Source of the DNA: Streptomyces sp. ISL-94
Lineage (GTDB): Bacteria > Actinomycetota > Actinomycetes > Streptomycetales > Streptomycetaceae
Assembly: GCF_018614075.1 (NCBI RefSeq)
Contig: NZ_JAGGOZ010000021.1
Location: forward strand, 1-64,000
DNA length: 64,000 nt
Direction of reading: 5' to 3'
The notes beneath the pieces were generated by a model. The model saw nothing but the letters and a program-made list of their open reading frames with translations. It was not told the origin of the DNA and ran no database searches. This document shows positions 34,601-42,196 of the stretch, in pieces. Both the position numbers and the translations under genes were made by a program. How positions within the stretch are numbered: position 1 is the first letter of the stretch; every line of letters starts with the position of its first letter.

Positions 34601-35991
34601 TGATTGAGACCCAGGTAGTAGGCGGTGCCGTCCGTCGTCGTGACCTTGAAGTGCTCTCCCTCCCACAGCCCGTTCGTTGCGCCGGTCAAGCGCTCGATCT
34701 TCGTGCCGTCGTCGGATTCCAGGTGGTAGACACCGTCACTGGCCCGCACCAGCTGCCCGGTATGTGCGCCAAGCGACAGAGTGGCATTGAAGCCGGCCCA
34801 GCACTGGTCACCCGAGTCTTCTATCCCGGCCTGCTTGCACGGCTTGTACGAGCGCTCGATGAAGCCCGGTGAGTAGCCCCAGCCGTCACCGATCCACGAG
34901 GACTGTGAGTTGCGCGCTGAGGTCTTGCCGTCGATGGACTGCGAGTCGTAGCCGAGGGCCACCGACGGCCCCTTGCCGCCGAGCGACGGCGGGACCGCGA
35001 TCGGATAGCTGTAGGTGAAAGAGCCGGAGGCCGATTGGGTCCACGACCCCGAGGTGGACAGCGAGGTCGCCGCGTAGTCGCCCTGCGAGCCGCCCGTGTC
35101 CGACACCGCCGCGACGGCGGTCGACTGGGTCGCCGCCGCCGCAGTCATCAGCGGGGTCGTCGAACCAGACAGGACCGCGTCCTTGAACCGGGGTGTGCTG
35201 TTGGGCATGTCGACGTTGGCGGTGAGCCGCTGGGACGTCGGGTCGTTGACCGTCTGCAAGGGGGTCTGAACCCGGCAGGCGGCAACCGACGGGGTGGTGA
35301 GTGCACAGCCGGGCATGGACACGAGGTGCAGGCGGGATGCCCACCCGCCGCCATAGGCGTTCGCCAGCGTGCTGTAGTCGAGGCCTACGGACAGCCGGCC
35401 TCCGGTGGCTTTCCCGTCGGAAGACGCCACACCGACGAGCAGGCCGTTGACATTGGCCGATGCAGCCTGCTGCCGACTCGCCGTCTGTACCCGGACCGTG
35501 GCCGGCCCATCGGCTGCAGGGGCGTTCTGTGCGCCGACGGTGGACCGTGACGAGCCCGGTGGCGCGGCAGGCGTGGCCGCCGCTATCCATACCGGCGATT
35601 TCCCGGCCCGGACCGGCGTGACCGGCGCCAGGGCAGCACTGTCTGAGAGGAGCGCGGCACCGGATGCCGCCTTGGCGGTCTGACCAACCGTGACTGTTGC
35701 CGTGCTCGCCGTCGGCCACTTGGGAGCCTTGGGGACGTGGGCACGCAGCTCACGCGCCCCCTGTGGCGTACGCGGGGCGGGTGGCTTGGCAGAGCCCTTG
35801 GCCGGATGCCCCTTCACCACAGGCATATCCGGCAGTGCGCCATCCGCCCAGGATTTGCCCGTGTACTTGTACCCGACCATCACGTCGGCATTGGCCAACG
35901 GCACGACGAGCGACATTGCTGCCGTCATCACCGTGACGAGCAGGGCCCGACGTCTCCAACCCCTAACAGGCATACCGACGGATCTGCGCAT
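28687..35991 (-). CDS. Giant secreted RHS/YD-repeat polymorphic toxin with deaminase-like C-terminus
   Basis: A 2434-aa protein. The N-terminus is a signal peptide (MRRSVGMPVRGWRRRALLVT, cleavage near LANADV). A SpvB-like beta region (residues about 340-480) is followed by many YD repeats (YDSHGWTVSS, YDNLGRKSGEYEG). A bulb-lectin-like segment is inserted at about 1375-1500 (QLNMQADGNLVLTG, VLWASGTAG, VLWSSGSGT). The RHS core ends at ASNDPVNMSDPSGL (about 2109). A variable C-terminus carries a YwqJ-deaminase-like domain (AHGMCGLA, about 2366; VGPCDSC, about 2411). ATG at 35991 is chosen because AAGGTG lies nearby; GTG 36003 is an alternative. The SUKH-3 gene overlaps its end. It is divergent from a giant lectin gene. 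Likely a contact-dependent toxin; target unknown. Confidence 0.92.
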   Translation of the reverse strand: MRRSVGMPVRGWRRRALLVTVMTAAMSLVVPLANADVMVGYKYTGKSWADGALPDMPVVKGHPAKGSAKPPAPRTPQGARELRAHVPKAPKWPTASTATVTVGQTAKAASGAALLSDSAALAPVTPVRAGKSPVWIAAATPAAPPGSSRSTVGAQNAPAADGPATVRVQTASRQQAASANVNGLLVGVASSDGKATGGRLSVGLDYSTLANAYGGGWASRLHLVSMPGCALTTPSVAACRVQTPLQTVNDPTSQRLTANVDMPNSTPRFKDAVLSGSTTPLMTAAAATQSTAVAAVSDTGGSQGDYAATSLSTSGSWTQSASGSFTYSYPIAVPPSLGGKGPSVALGYDSQSIDGKTSARNSQSSWIGDGWGYSPGFIERSYKPCKQAGIEDSGDQCWAGFNATLSLGAHTGQLVRASDGVYHLESDDGTKIERLTGATNGLWEGEHFKVTTTDGTAYYLGLNHTPGTPSDAATNSAWGIPVYHPKSGDPCYSSAKGDASQCDKQLGYRFNLDFVVDPSGNVQRYDYATETNYYNMGYGQVAKDGEGGTLTQYTRSGYLTRISYGYKLADAAAGKDPAARINFDTRQRCTTSDAVCKPDNLKSDTASNWPDVPYDINCPSTYKTKGEGDDVCKAGSPTFWSTYRLKDITTQVKVDTRWQDVDRYTLTHVFSDAGGVIDPVTGKTVDPKNAGLLQSIMWLSSIQHTGLDTTAGGTGAISLEPVTFTGIEMDNRVDGLTPGAPPLYHPRISSIRTEMGESVSVKYQDPECSRVKGTMPVSADTNTMACYPAYWYPSGAATPVEDWFVKTLVTEVVNSDLTKAGSPAKVTKTAYGGGAAWHRDDSELTDDQYRTWNSFRGYRTVTTTSGAAPDPVTQTMSTYLQGMDGDYKADGTKRSVSVANSLGESTPDESWLAGSLLETQVNTKADGTVTSKTLNGPLSSTVTTSSSRTAWTSKEPAPAKLSTLPDLTARRVNEVTNRSSNLLSTGKWRTTKNVTTYDSLGRPYQINEKGDVDQPAQENCTTASYASAPSDNPMMLSYPSETIAVAGPCTTTPGPSTTLSHKRFFYDGDGSVSSPGTYGKLGQEWASDGKTHSRGYTTAVQVATKYDGAGKPVFQTNGALTYDGYGRVTKQLDALSNATTTTYSPATDTLPTKVTTTYPQPFGWTSTSDLAPTRGLNKRTVDANNRVTESTYDALGRRTQVWTPGRDKGTQSPDRKFTYAVNTAGDSPNPPTVTTETLREDGSYGKSVTIYDGMLQVRQQQTTTANNSAGRLIASTSYDSHGWTVSSIAAYADPTTDPGTTMWVETETTVPSQTRQVYDGLGRVTATQQWSKGAQLWQSTTTYSGADKTSTQPPKGGQATTTYTNALGQTTSSQTRDTTADQKLTAGTAILSGTSVASRSVQLNMQADGNLVLTGIANNKVLWASGTAGNPGATGSVRADGSLAVISTTGTVLWSSGSGTAGSTGAYAMVKADATLQMYNAAGTSIWTSGTAGKATAADTTTTYTYTPAGDVDSVSDTVGNKWTYAYDLLGQKTSQTDPDTGLSTYAYDLFGRQTLVTDSLGKSLSYTYDNLGRKSGEYEGTSTTDQSKKLAEWTYDTLAKGYPTSSTRFVGGSNGRAYTKKINGYTTAYQATGTTTIIPAEEGKLAGTYKATAQYTPEVGLLASTTYGADGGLPAETIGYGYNLQGQLTQTGTATTPYLNKAIYTPLGQIIQSTYGVYGKQLRTAQTYDEATGRLATATTSLQTTSTSPIDATTYAYDEAGNLTGASTVQSSGGTVTGTDTQCFLYDGQNRLAQAWTDTKGLAAATAGQLSRCNTRKPSPSTIGGPSPYWQSFTYNRLGDRTQQVKHDTGGNALKNVTQNSVYPGNGTTPAAQPNTATSITTTGPDGTTSLTPHYDPAGNTTSRDTKVGAAAATTQTFTYNAQGRTQSVTTSKPGGGTQTADYLYDADGALLLQRSPDSDVLYLFSGAEQLALTKSTNTVSGLRHFTNPDGTRITRSSNGTVTYQPTTRQNTSQLQIDATTLTVTRRAFDPYGAPRGTAPPKWADNRGYLGQPVDTTSGLNLLGARHYDAALGRFLTVDPIFEAGDPNQMGGYAYASNDPVNMSDPSGLLSWSDIGAGLSGILDAVFGGFSGDFFGPLLNPGGWALNKLTDVYNGDNETWNGWTGYEGPADEDRVPNLWGSAPTAELFGVDQSSPAYIGGYIGGLVASAFVDGIGLGMGLVKGYRLVRAAGGIREAFDAAKNLLKSDHPEPPPAKAAPHATPDEATPSAPGTGTPKSAEPDSSAGGFKDSPREDGKVLDVARGEAVATTNNKSFSSRSRPSVAEALELPNGRMYSSPNKTGEAPELHPFIHEMLDAVPDLERGSAHGMCGLAICLSEALTDGHDPTGARVAAVRVRNQLTHPKHGSRVGPCDSCVAFEDGFDLDFTTAGGLDD

Positions 35992-36313
35992 TGATGAACG
36001 CACCTTGACAGTCCCCACCCCAAGTGCGCGGCCCGGTGAGGGCCGAAAAGAAACGGCCTGTGACCAGCGCCGCTAGATCAACGGAACCGTATTGCCACAA
36101 CAGTGCGAACCGCAATAGCCTCTTCGCGAATCAGCCCCAACCTTTTGGCGCATGTGTCCCAATAACACCCAGTCAAGGGCTGGCCGATTCGACTCAAGAA
36201 AACCGGAATGAAATATTCAACTGCGGGCAGTGTTGTAAATCTTTGCCGTTCTCGTTCGCACATTGGCTGGATGACGACATCCAGCAGGAGCGCCATGTGG
36301 GGGGATACCACGT
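35992..36313. other. Divergent promoter region of RHS and lectin genes
   Basis: About 320 bp, clearly AT-richer than the flanking genes (for example near ATGAAATATTCAACTGC). It must hold both promoters, but no -10/-35 pair is convincing. GGGGGGATACC lies upstream of the lectin ATG as its ribosome-binding site. Confidence 0.5.
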
Positions 36314-39300
36314 ATGCAAAACCGTATAATTTCGGGCATCAGACGGGCCACCGTCCTGATGACAGCCCTCGGTCTGCTTTCCGGAGCGCCAGGAACTGCA
36401 CTCGCCGAGGCACGATCTGCCGCACCGTCCGCTGCCACTGCCGAACCACCCGCCGGTTCGATCCCATACGCGGTCCAGCAGGCAAAGTCCCAGGGCGAAC
36501 CGGTCCCGGTCACCTCCCTGACCACGCCGACCGGTGACACCGTCGCCAACCCGAACGGCTCGCTGAGCACCACCACCCACCTCAAGCCCGTGCGGGTCCT
36601 GAAGTCCGGAAAGTGGACCGAGCTCGACCCCACCTTGCAGCTCAACCCGGACGGCACCTACTCACCACAGGCGACGCCCACGCAGGTGACCCTCTCCGGA
36701 GGGGGCACCGGGCCGCTCGCCACCCTGAAGCATCACGAGGGCCGCAGCCTCGAACTGTCCTTCCCCGTCGCCCTGCCCGCCCCCAAGATCACCGGCGACA
36801 GCGCCCTGTATCCGGACGTCTTCCCCGGTGTGGACCTTCAGGCCTCAGTCAACGATCAGGGCGCCTTCAGCGAAGTACTGATCGTCCGCACGGCACAGGC
36901 CGCAGCCAATCCGGCCCTGCACAGCCTGCGACTGGCGACGAAGGCCGAAGGCCTCACCCTGGGCAGTGACAGCGCGGGCAACCTCCAGGCGGCCGCACCG
37001 GACGGAACCCCGGCGTACACCAGCGCCACCCCGCTCATGTGGGACTCCAGCACGTCCGGCCAGAAGGCCACGCCTTCCTTCACGAACCTGTTGGTCAACC
37101 GCAGCACGGCTACCGAGGATGGTTCTGGCCCCACGGGTCCCCTCCCCACGGAACTCACCACTCCGTCGTCGACCGACAGCCCGGGCCCCGGCGCCCAGGT
37201 CAAGACGATCGGCATCTCGACGCAGCCCGATGCGGTGACCCTCACCCCGGACCAGGAGCTGCTCACCGGTGAGAAGACGACCTATCCCGTCTACATCGAT
37301 CCCATGGTCAACCCGGTGACCTCCGGCACTGGACACTTCGTCGTGGCCCAGGAGGGCTGCTCGAACGCCACCACCTACGACAAGGCGCAGGACTACGGCC
37401 AGGGCGTCGGCTACCAGCAGTACTCCTCCAACTGCTTCGGGATGCAGGAGTCCTTCTACGAGATCAACACCAGCGCGCTCACGCCACAGATGGTGGTCCA
37501 GAAGTCCACCCTGTACCTGACCGCGACCTACGCCGCCGACCACGGGTGCTCCAACACATGGCCCGTCACCGTGAAGCAGACGAACCCCATCAGCAGCGGA
37601 ACGAACTGGAACAACCGCCCCGGGGTCGTCTCAACGGTGGGAACCCAGCAGATCTCCAGTGCCTACTTCGACTGCGGCTACAAGTACGCGGCCTTCGACA
37701 TCACCGATCGCATCCGGCAAGTAGCCTCGCATGACGCGGACACCTGGACATTCGGGCTCTACGGCGACGGCAACAAGGTCAGGTCGAACCTCGGCTTCAT
37801 GCGGTTCGCCAGCAACCCCTACATCACAACGGTCTTCGACATCCCGCCGACCGCCCCGGACTCGGTGAGCACGACACCCGACTCCGCGAACCCGGGCGGC
37901 GCCGCCTGCAACGGCGGGACCCCGGGCTGGATCGGCCGCACCTCCACGACCGGCGGAATGAGCAACATCTCGCTCAACGCCCGCCTGACGACTCCGATGG
38001 AGGGCGCCAACCTCCAGGCCATCTACACGGTCTGGGACAACATGAAGAACAATGGCAGCGGTGGTGCCGCCACCGTGTCCCAGCCCCGAAGCCCCTTCGT
38101 CGCCTCCGGGACGACGGCACGGACCAACATCGGCATCACCGTCGCCGACGGCCACCAGTACGGCTGGGGGGTCAAGGCCTACGACGGGACACTCGAGGGA
38201 CCCTGGACCTCGGACTGCAACTTCAAGGTGGACCTGACGCCCCCGACGGCTGCGGCCTTCGGCGACTCGAAGGCCTACCCCCCGCTCGGCAGCGGTCGCA
38301 CCCCCACCGCGCACGCAGGCGACACCGGGATCACCATCCCCGTCTCCAGCAAGGACATCCTCCCCACCGGCTGTGACCTGATGGCCTGCCTCAAGAGCGA
38401 GATCCGCCGCTTCGAGTACGCCCTCGACGCGCCCATCCCGGTGAGCGGGGCCCAGTCCGTCGCCGTCACGGCCGACGCGAACGGTGCCGCCACCACCAAC
38501 ATCCCCATCAGCCTCACGGCCCAGCAGTGGGGCACCCACGCCCTCTACGTCAGGGCCGTGGACGGAGCCGGCAACTCACGCCCAGCCGCCTACAGCTTCT
38601 ACGCCCCGTGGAATCCCGCCACCCCTGTGACAGCTGGGGACCTGACCGGCGACGGCATCCCCGATATCCTTCGGCCCGACCGCACCGGAAGCGGGAACCT
38701 GCTGCTCAGCCCCGGTAACACGGACGTCTCGGCTCCTGCGATCACCTCATCGACAGCCGCTCAGAGCCCGGACAAGACGGGCTGGGACAACTACCTCGTC
38801 ACCCACCGCGGAAGCCTCAGCCAGTCAGGCGTGGACGACGTTTTCACCTACAACCGCACGACCCGCAAGATGTACGTCTACGGCAACGACGCCTCCTCCA
38901 ACGGCACCCCGGGACGTTTCACCCTCACCGAGAACGTCACGCCCGTCGCCACCAAGCCCACGTGCAACCCGGCCGCCCAGTGCACCGGCTACGTCACCGA
39001 CTGGTCCAAGGTCACTCAGATCCTGGCCCCGGGAAGCTTCGCCAACGCGAGCGGACTCGCCGACCTCGTCACGGTCGAGGACAACCGCCTCTGGTACTAC
39101 CCCGGCAGCTCCATGGGCAACACCCGGCTCGGCCAGGGCATGCTGCTCGGCTCCGGCGACTGGTCACGCACCACGCTCATCGCCCCCGGGAAGGTCGGCG
39201 GCACACCGACCCTGTGGGCACGCGACGAGGTCACAGGCCGCGTGCACAGCTACACCCTGTCCTTCAACGCCGGCTACGTTCCCACCGCCGTGCTGACCCC

Positions 39301-40561
39301 GCCGTCGGCCCAGGCACCCGCCTCCGCTCTCACGACGATCGACCCCAAGCTGTACCCCCAGGTCGGCTCGTACGGGGACCTCAACGGGGACGGACGCGCC
39401 GACATCTGGGCGATCGACACCAACCAGCAGCTCGTGGCCTTCACCGGAACGAGCACCGGCTTCTCCACCACGCCGGTCTCCCTGGGCAACCTCAACAAGC
39501 CGTCCGCCCAGTGGAAGCTGACCGGCCAGAACGGCACGGCGACACCCAGCGCCGTGGGCGACTACCCCGCGACCGCATCCGGGATCACCTGGCCGACCGC
39601 CTCCATCCAAGGCCGTGATACGGCATACGCCGCCTTCACGAGTCCGCAATCCACCATCACCACGACCGGCCCGGTCATAGACACCCGCAAGAGTTTCACC
39701 ATCAGCACCTGGGCCAAGCCCGGTACGAAGACGAGCATCATCGCCAGCCAGGACGGCAACCGGAGCAGCTCGTTCTTCCTCTACGCCGACACCAACACCG
39801 GCAAGTGGCACTTCGCCCTGGCGTACGCCGATGTCGACGGGTGGCCCTTCGACTACACCGCCGCCACCAACGACGCGGCGCGGTTCACCCCCAACACGTG
39901 GACCCGGCTGACCGCCTCTTACAACGCGGACAGCGGGCTGATGAGCCTGTACGTCAACGGTGTCCTCGCGGGCAGCGCCCATCACCAGGCTTCCAGCAGC
40001 CCCGCCCCGAGTGGCCCGTTCGTCCTCGGGCGATCCAAAAACAACGGCGGGCCCTGGGACAGCCTCGAGGGCGGTGGTATCAGCAACCTGGCCGTCTACC
40101 CCTATGCCGCGTCCCTGACCACTCCCGGAGCCCTGAGCGAGATCTCGATGCCCGCGGCTCCGGGTACGTGCATGGACAACGATTACGCCAGCACTCAGGA
40201 CGGCAACAAGATCCAGATCGCAGGCTGCAACGGCACCCCCGCCCAGAGTTTCGAGGTCCGCGGTGATGGCTCCCTGCGCATCCAGGGCAAGTGTGTGAAC
40301 GCAGCCAACGACAGCACGGCCAACCTGACCCTGCTCCAGCTGATGACCTGCCGTGACGGAAGCCCCTCGCCCGCTCAGAAGTTCATCCCCTTCGCCGACG
40401 GCGTGCTCTACAACCCGGCCTCCGGCCGCTGCGTCGACCTCGGCAACCTCAACACCACCCCGGCCACCCAGCTCTGGCTCTACGACTGCAACCCCTCGGG
40501 CGCACAGCGCTGGTCCATCCCGGCCCTGGCAACGACGCCCCTGCCCAACCCGACTCCGTAG
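36314..40561 (+). CDS. Giant secreted protein with DNRLRE-like, FG-GAP, LamG and ricin-type lectin parts
   Basis: A 1415-aa extracellular protein. A signal peptide (TVLMTALGLLSGAPGTALAE) precedes a beta-rich domain, a DNRLRE-like region (about 345-520: GCSNATTYDKAQDYGQGVGY, TNWNNRPGV, FDITDRIRQV), a fibronectin-like part, FG-GAP/VCBS-like repeats (DLTGDGIPDILRPDRTG, DLNGDGRADIWAIDTN), a LamG domain (about 1125-1275: SFTISTWAKPGTK, LYVNGVLAGSAH) and a ricin B-type beta-trefoil (about 1282-1405: TCMDNDYASTQDGNKIQIAG, CVDLGNLNTTPATQLWLYDC). It should bind surface carbohydrate. Divergent from the RHS gene; such lectin-like proteins often accompany Streptomyces RHS proteins, so a joint role at the cell surface is inferred. 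A strong terminator follows. Confidence 0.88.
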   Translation: MQNRIISGIRRATVLMTALGLLSGAPGTALAEARSAAPSAATAEPPAGSIPYAVQQAKSQGEPVPVTSLTTPTGDTVANPNGSLSTTTHLKPVRVLKSGKWTELDPTLQLNPDGTYSPQATPTQVTLSGGGTGPLATLKHHEGRSLELSFPVALPAPKITGDSALYPDVFPGVDLQASVNDQGAFSEVLIVRTAQAAANPALHSLRLATKAEGLTLGSDSAGNLQAAAPDGTPAYTSATPLMWDSSTSGQKATPSFTNLLVNRSTATEDGSGPTGPLPTELTTPSSTDSPGPGAQVKTIGISTQPDAVTLTPDQELLTGEKTTYPVYIDPMVNPVTSGTGHFVVAQEGCSNATTYDKAQDYGQGVGYQQYSSNCFGMQESFYEINTSALTPQMVVQKSTLYLTATYAADHGCSNTWPVTVKQTNPISSGTNWNNRPGVVSTVGTQQISSAYFDCGYKYAAFDITDRIRQVASHDADTWTFGLYGDGNKVRSNLGFMRFASNPYITTVFDIPPTAPDSVSTTPDSANPGGAACNGGTPGWIGRTSTTGGMSNISLNARLTTPMEGANLQAIYTVWDNMKNNGSGGAATVSQPRSPFVASGTTARTNIGITVADGHQYGWGVKAYDGTLEGPWTSDCNFKVDLTPPTAAAFGDSKAYPPLGSGRTPTAHAGDTGITIPVSSKDILPTGCDLMACLKSEIRRFEYALDAPIPVSGAQSVAVTADANGAATTNIPISLTAQQWGTHALYVRAVDGAGNSRPAAYSFYAPWNPATPVTAGDLTGDGIPDILRPDRTGSGNLLLSPGNTDVSAPAITSSTAAQSPDKTGWDNYLVTHRGSLSQSGVDDVFTYNRTTRKMYVYGNDASSNGTPGRFTLTENVTPVATKPTCNPAAQCTGYVTDWSKVTQILAPGSFANASGLADLVTVEDNRLWYYPGSSMGNTRLGQGMLLGSGDWSRTTLIAPGKVGGTPTLWARDEVTGRVHSYTLSFNAGYVPTAVLTPPSAQAPASALTTIDPKLYPQVGSYGDLNGDGRADIWAIDTNQQLVAFTGTSTGFSTTPVSLGNLNKPSAQWKLTGQNGTATPSAVGDYPATASGITWPTASIQGRDTAYAAFTSPQSTITTTGPVIDTRKSFTISTWAKPGTKTSIIASQDGNRSSSFFLYADTNTGKWHFALAYADVDGWPFDYTAATNDAARFTPNTWTRLTASYNADSGLMSLYVNGVLAGSAHHQASSSPAPSGPFVLGRSKNNGGPWDSLEGGGISNLAVYPYAASLTTPGALSEISMPAAPGTCMDNDYASTQDGNKIQIAGCNGTPAQSFEVRGDGSLRIQGKCVNAANDSTANLTLLQLMTCRDGSPSPAQKFIPFADGVLYNPASGRCVDLGNLNTTPATQLWLYDCNPSGAQRWSIPALATTPLPNPTP

Positions 40562-40578
40562 GCAGCACCACCACGTCA

Positions 40579-40610
40579 CCGGCCGCTCTTCCGCACGGAA
40601 GGGCGGCCGG
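40579..40610 (+). terminator. Terminator of the lectin gene
   Basis: 14-bp stem with one wobble pair: CCGGCCGCTCTTCC (40579-40592) and GGAAGGGCGGCCGG (40597-40610), loop GCAC. Starts 18 bp after the stop codon. Confidence 0.8.
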
Positions 40611-40620
40611 CGCCGTAACA

Positions 40621-40875
40621 GTGGCAGGCCGCATCCGCGCTGACCAGGGTTTGGCAGGGGCGGGCGTGGGAGTGCTGGCCGCCTCCCTCGACGAAGCCCG
40701 GGTTCCGGTGTGGCAGCTCCAGCCCGCCGACGGATCGGGCCGGACGGTCTTCCACGCGCCCACCCCGACCCTGTGGGACTCCACCACACTGGTCCGGGCT
40801 CCGGCCATGGTGGATGCTGCCGCCGGGGCGGTGTGGCGTGCCTGGGGTACCGGGGACGGGCGGTACGCGGGATAA
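40621..40875 (+). CDS. Small hypothetical protein upstream of the AbiE-like pair
   Basis: An 84-aa frame from GTG 40621: GRIRADQGLAGAGVGVLAAS, LDEARVPVWQLQPADGSGRT, VFHAPTPTLWDSTTLVRAPA. Composition is protein-like, but no family is recognised and there is no strong ribosome-binding site. It ends 9 bp before the next gene. It may be a relic or a small leading gene of that operon. Confidence 0.45.
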   Translation: MAGRIRADQGLAGAGVGVLAASLDEARVPVWQLQPADGSGRTVFHAPTPTLWDSTTLVRAPAMVDAAAGAVWRAWGTGDGRYAG

Positions 40876-40883
40876 TCGGGTCC

Positions 40884-41249
40884 ATGGTCATGCTCTTCTC
40901 CAGCAGTGCGGTGCCGTCGGCGGCCGAGGTGCTTCACGCCCGCTACGCGCATCGGCTGCCCGCCTCGCTGGATGAGCTGGCAGGACCGGAGCACGGTGTG
41001 GTCGAGCTGCCGCTGCACGTGGCCTGGTCCGGATTGCGTGCCTACGACCTGGACCGCCCCCGCCTTCGCATGGGCCTGTACCGCACCGTTCTGGCCGAGG
41101 GGCAGCACGAGGACCTCGTGACCCTGCTGAGCCGCGACCTTCTCCTGGCGCAGTGGCCCGTCCTGCGCACGCTGGTCAGCCGGCACGTGCGGCAGGTCTG
41201 GGAGGAAGCCTTTCCCGAGCTCCCGACCTCGGGATCCGCAGCCGCGTGA
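40884..41249 (+). CDS. Putative antitoxin/partner of AbiEii-type protein
   Basis: A 121-aa protein (AAEVLHARYAHRLPASLDEL, LPLHVAWSGLRAYDLDRPRL, LRMGLYRTVLAEGQHEDLVT, WPVLRTLVSRHVRQVWEEAF). It is not the classical AbiEi winged-helix antitoxin by sequence as far as I can see, but its place, ending in a GTGA overlap with an AbiEii-type gene, is that of the partner. This type of protein precedes nucleotidyltransferase genes in other Streptomyces. ATG at 40884. Confidence 0.7.
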   Translation: MVMLFSSSAVPSAAEVLHARYAHRLPASLDELAGPEHGVVELPLHVAWSGLRAYDLDRPRLRMGLYRTVLAEGQHEDLVTLLSRDLLLAQWPVLRTLVSRHVRQVWEEAFPELPTSGSAAA

Positions 41250-41911
41250 AGCTGAGCGACCTGCACCGGAGGCTGCTGGCCGCCGTCATCGACATCGGCA
41301 CTCCGTACCCTCTCGTGATCACCGGCGGGTACGCCGTCCAGGCCCACGGCCTCGTGGAGCGCCTGAGCCAGGACCTCGACGTCGCCACCGAGAACCCTGC
41401 TCCGATGGCAGAGATCGTCGCCAGCCTCGAGGAGGGTCTGGCCGCGCGGGGGTGGCGGGTGCGCGTGATCGACGTGGACGCGCTGTCCGCCCGCCTCATG
41501 GCGGCCGATGCGGACACCGGCGAGGAGTGCGAGGTCGACGTCCTCAAGGAACACTTCTGGACACCGCCGGCCCAGACCGAGTACGGACCGGTCCTCGCCC
41601 TCGACTCCGTCATCGGCACCAAGGTCCGTGCCCTCGCCGACCGCGGCGCCGTACGCGACCTCATCGACGTGCACGCCGCCTCCCGCCACCGCACCCGAAA
41701 CGAGTTGGAGCGCCTCGGCGAGCGGCACGGCCGCGACGAGTTCCGCCTCCACGATCTCCGCGACCGCCTCGTCGGCGCGGACTGGGCCGACGACGCCGAG
41801 TTCGCCGCCTACGGTCTCACCGAGGACGAGACGGCCGAGCTGCGCGCCTGGGCCCAGCACTGGGTGAGCGACCTGGACCAGCGCCTGCACGACCATGGCG
41901 ACGAGGCCTAA
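41246..41911 (+). CDS. AbiEii/AbiGii-type nucleotidyltransferase, putative toxin
   Basis: A 221-aa protein of the type IV toxin family. The nucleotidyltransferase core is visible: ITGGYAVQAHGLVERLSQDLDVAT (GG...DLD), later ECEVDVLKEHFW as the third acidic strand, and the conserved LALDSVIGTKVRALADRGAVRDLIDV that marks AbiEii-like proteins. Family toxins transfer nucleotides, some onto tRNA, and are held in check by a co-encoded partner; some abort phage infection. GTG at 41246 overlaps the upstream stop (GTGA). Confidence 0.85.
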   Translation: MKLSDLHRRLLAAVIDIGTPYPLVITGGYAVQAHGLVERLSQDLDVATENPAPMAEIVASLEEGLAARGWRVRVIDVDALSARLMAADADTGEECEVDVLKEHFWTPPAQTEYGPVLALDSVIGTKVRALADRGAVRDLIDVHAASRHRTRNELERLGERHGRDEFRLHDLRDRLVGADWADDAEFAAYGLTEDETAELRAWAQHWVSDLDQRLHDHGDEA

Positions 41912-42109
41912 GAGCCCAGGTCAGCGGGGAGCGGCCGCCCCACAGGGCTGGGCCCCGGCGCCGTGCAGCGCCGCTCCGCCGCCCGCCGCGCCCCGGTCCC
42001 CCCGTCCGGCGACCTGACCAGAGCAGGACGGCCGGCTGCACCCACGGGCGTATCCACGCACGTATCGGCGTAGTCCGGCCGCCAACGGCTGAACCCACCA
42101 CCGGCCCCC

Positions 42110-42136
42110 TTGACACGGAGCGCGGCAGGCTAAGAT
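42110..42136 (+). promoter_or_regulatory. Candidate promoter of the 1316-aa protein gene
   Basis: TTGACA (42110-42115) and TAAGAT (42131-42136), spaced 15 bp, about 60 bp upstream of ATG 42197. The spacing is shorter than optimal. Confidence 0.4.
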
Positions 42137-42196
42137 CCGCCTGCCCGAAGCTCCGTGAAGATCACAGGGGCCGGGTCTGCTTGAACTGGGGGGTTC

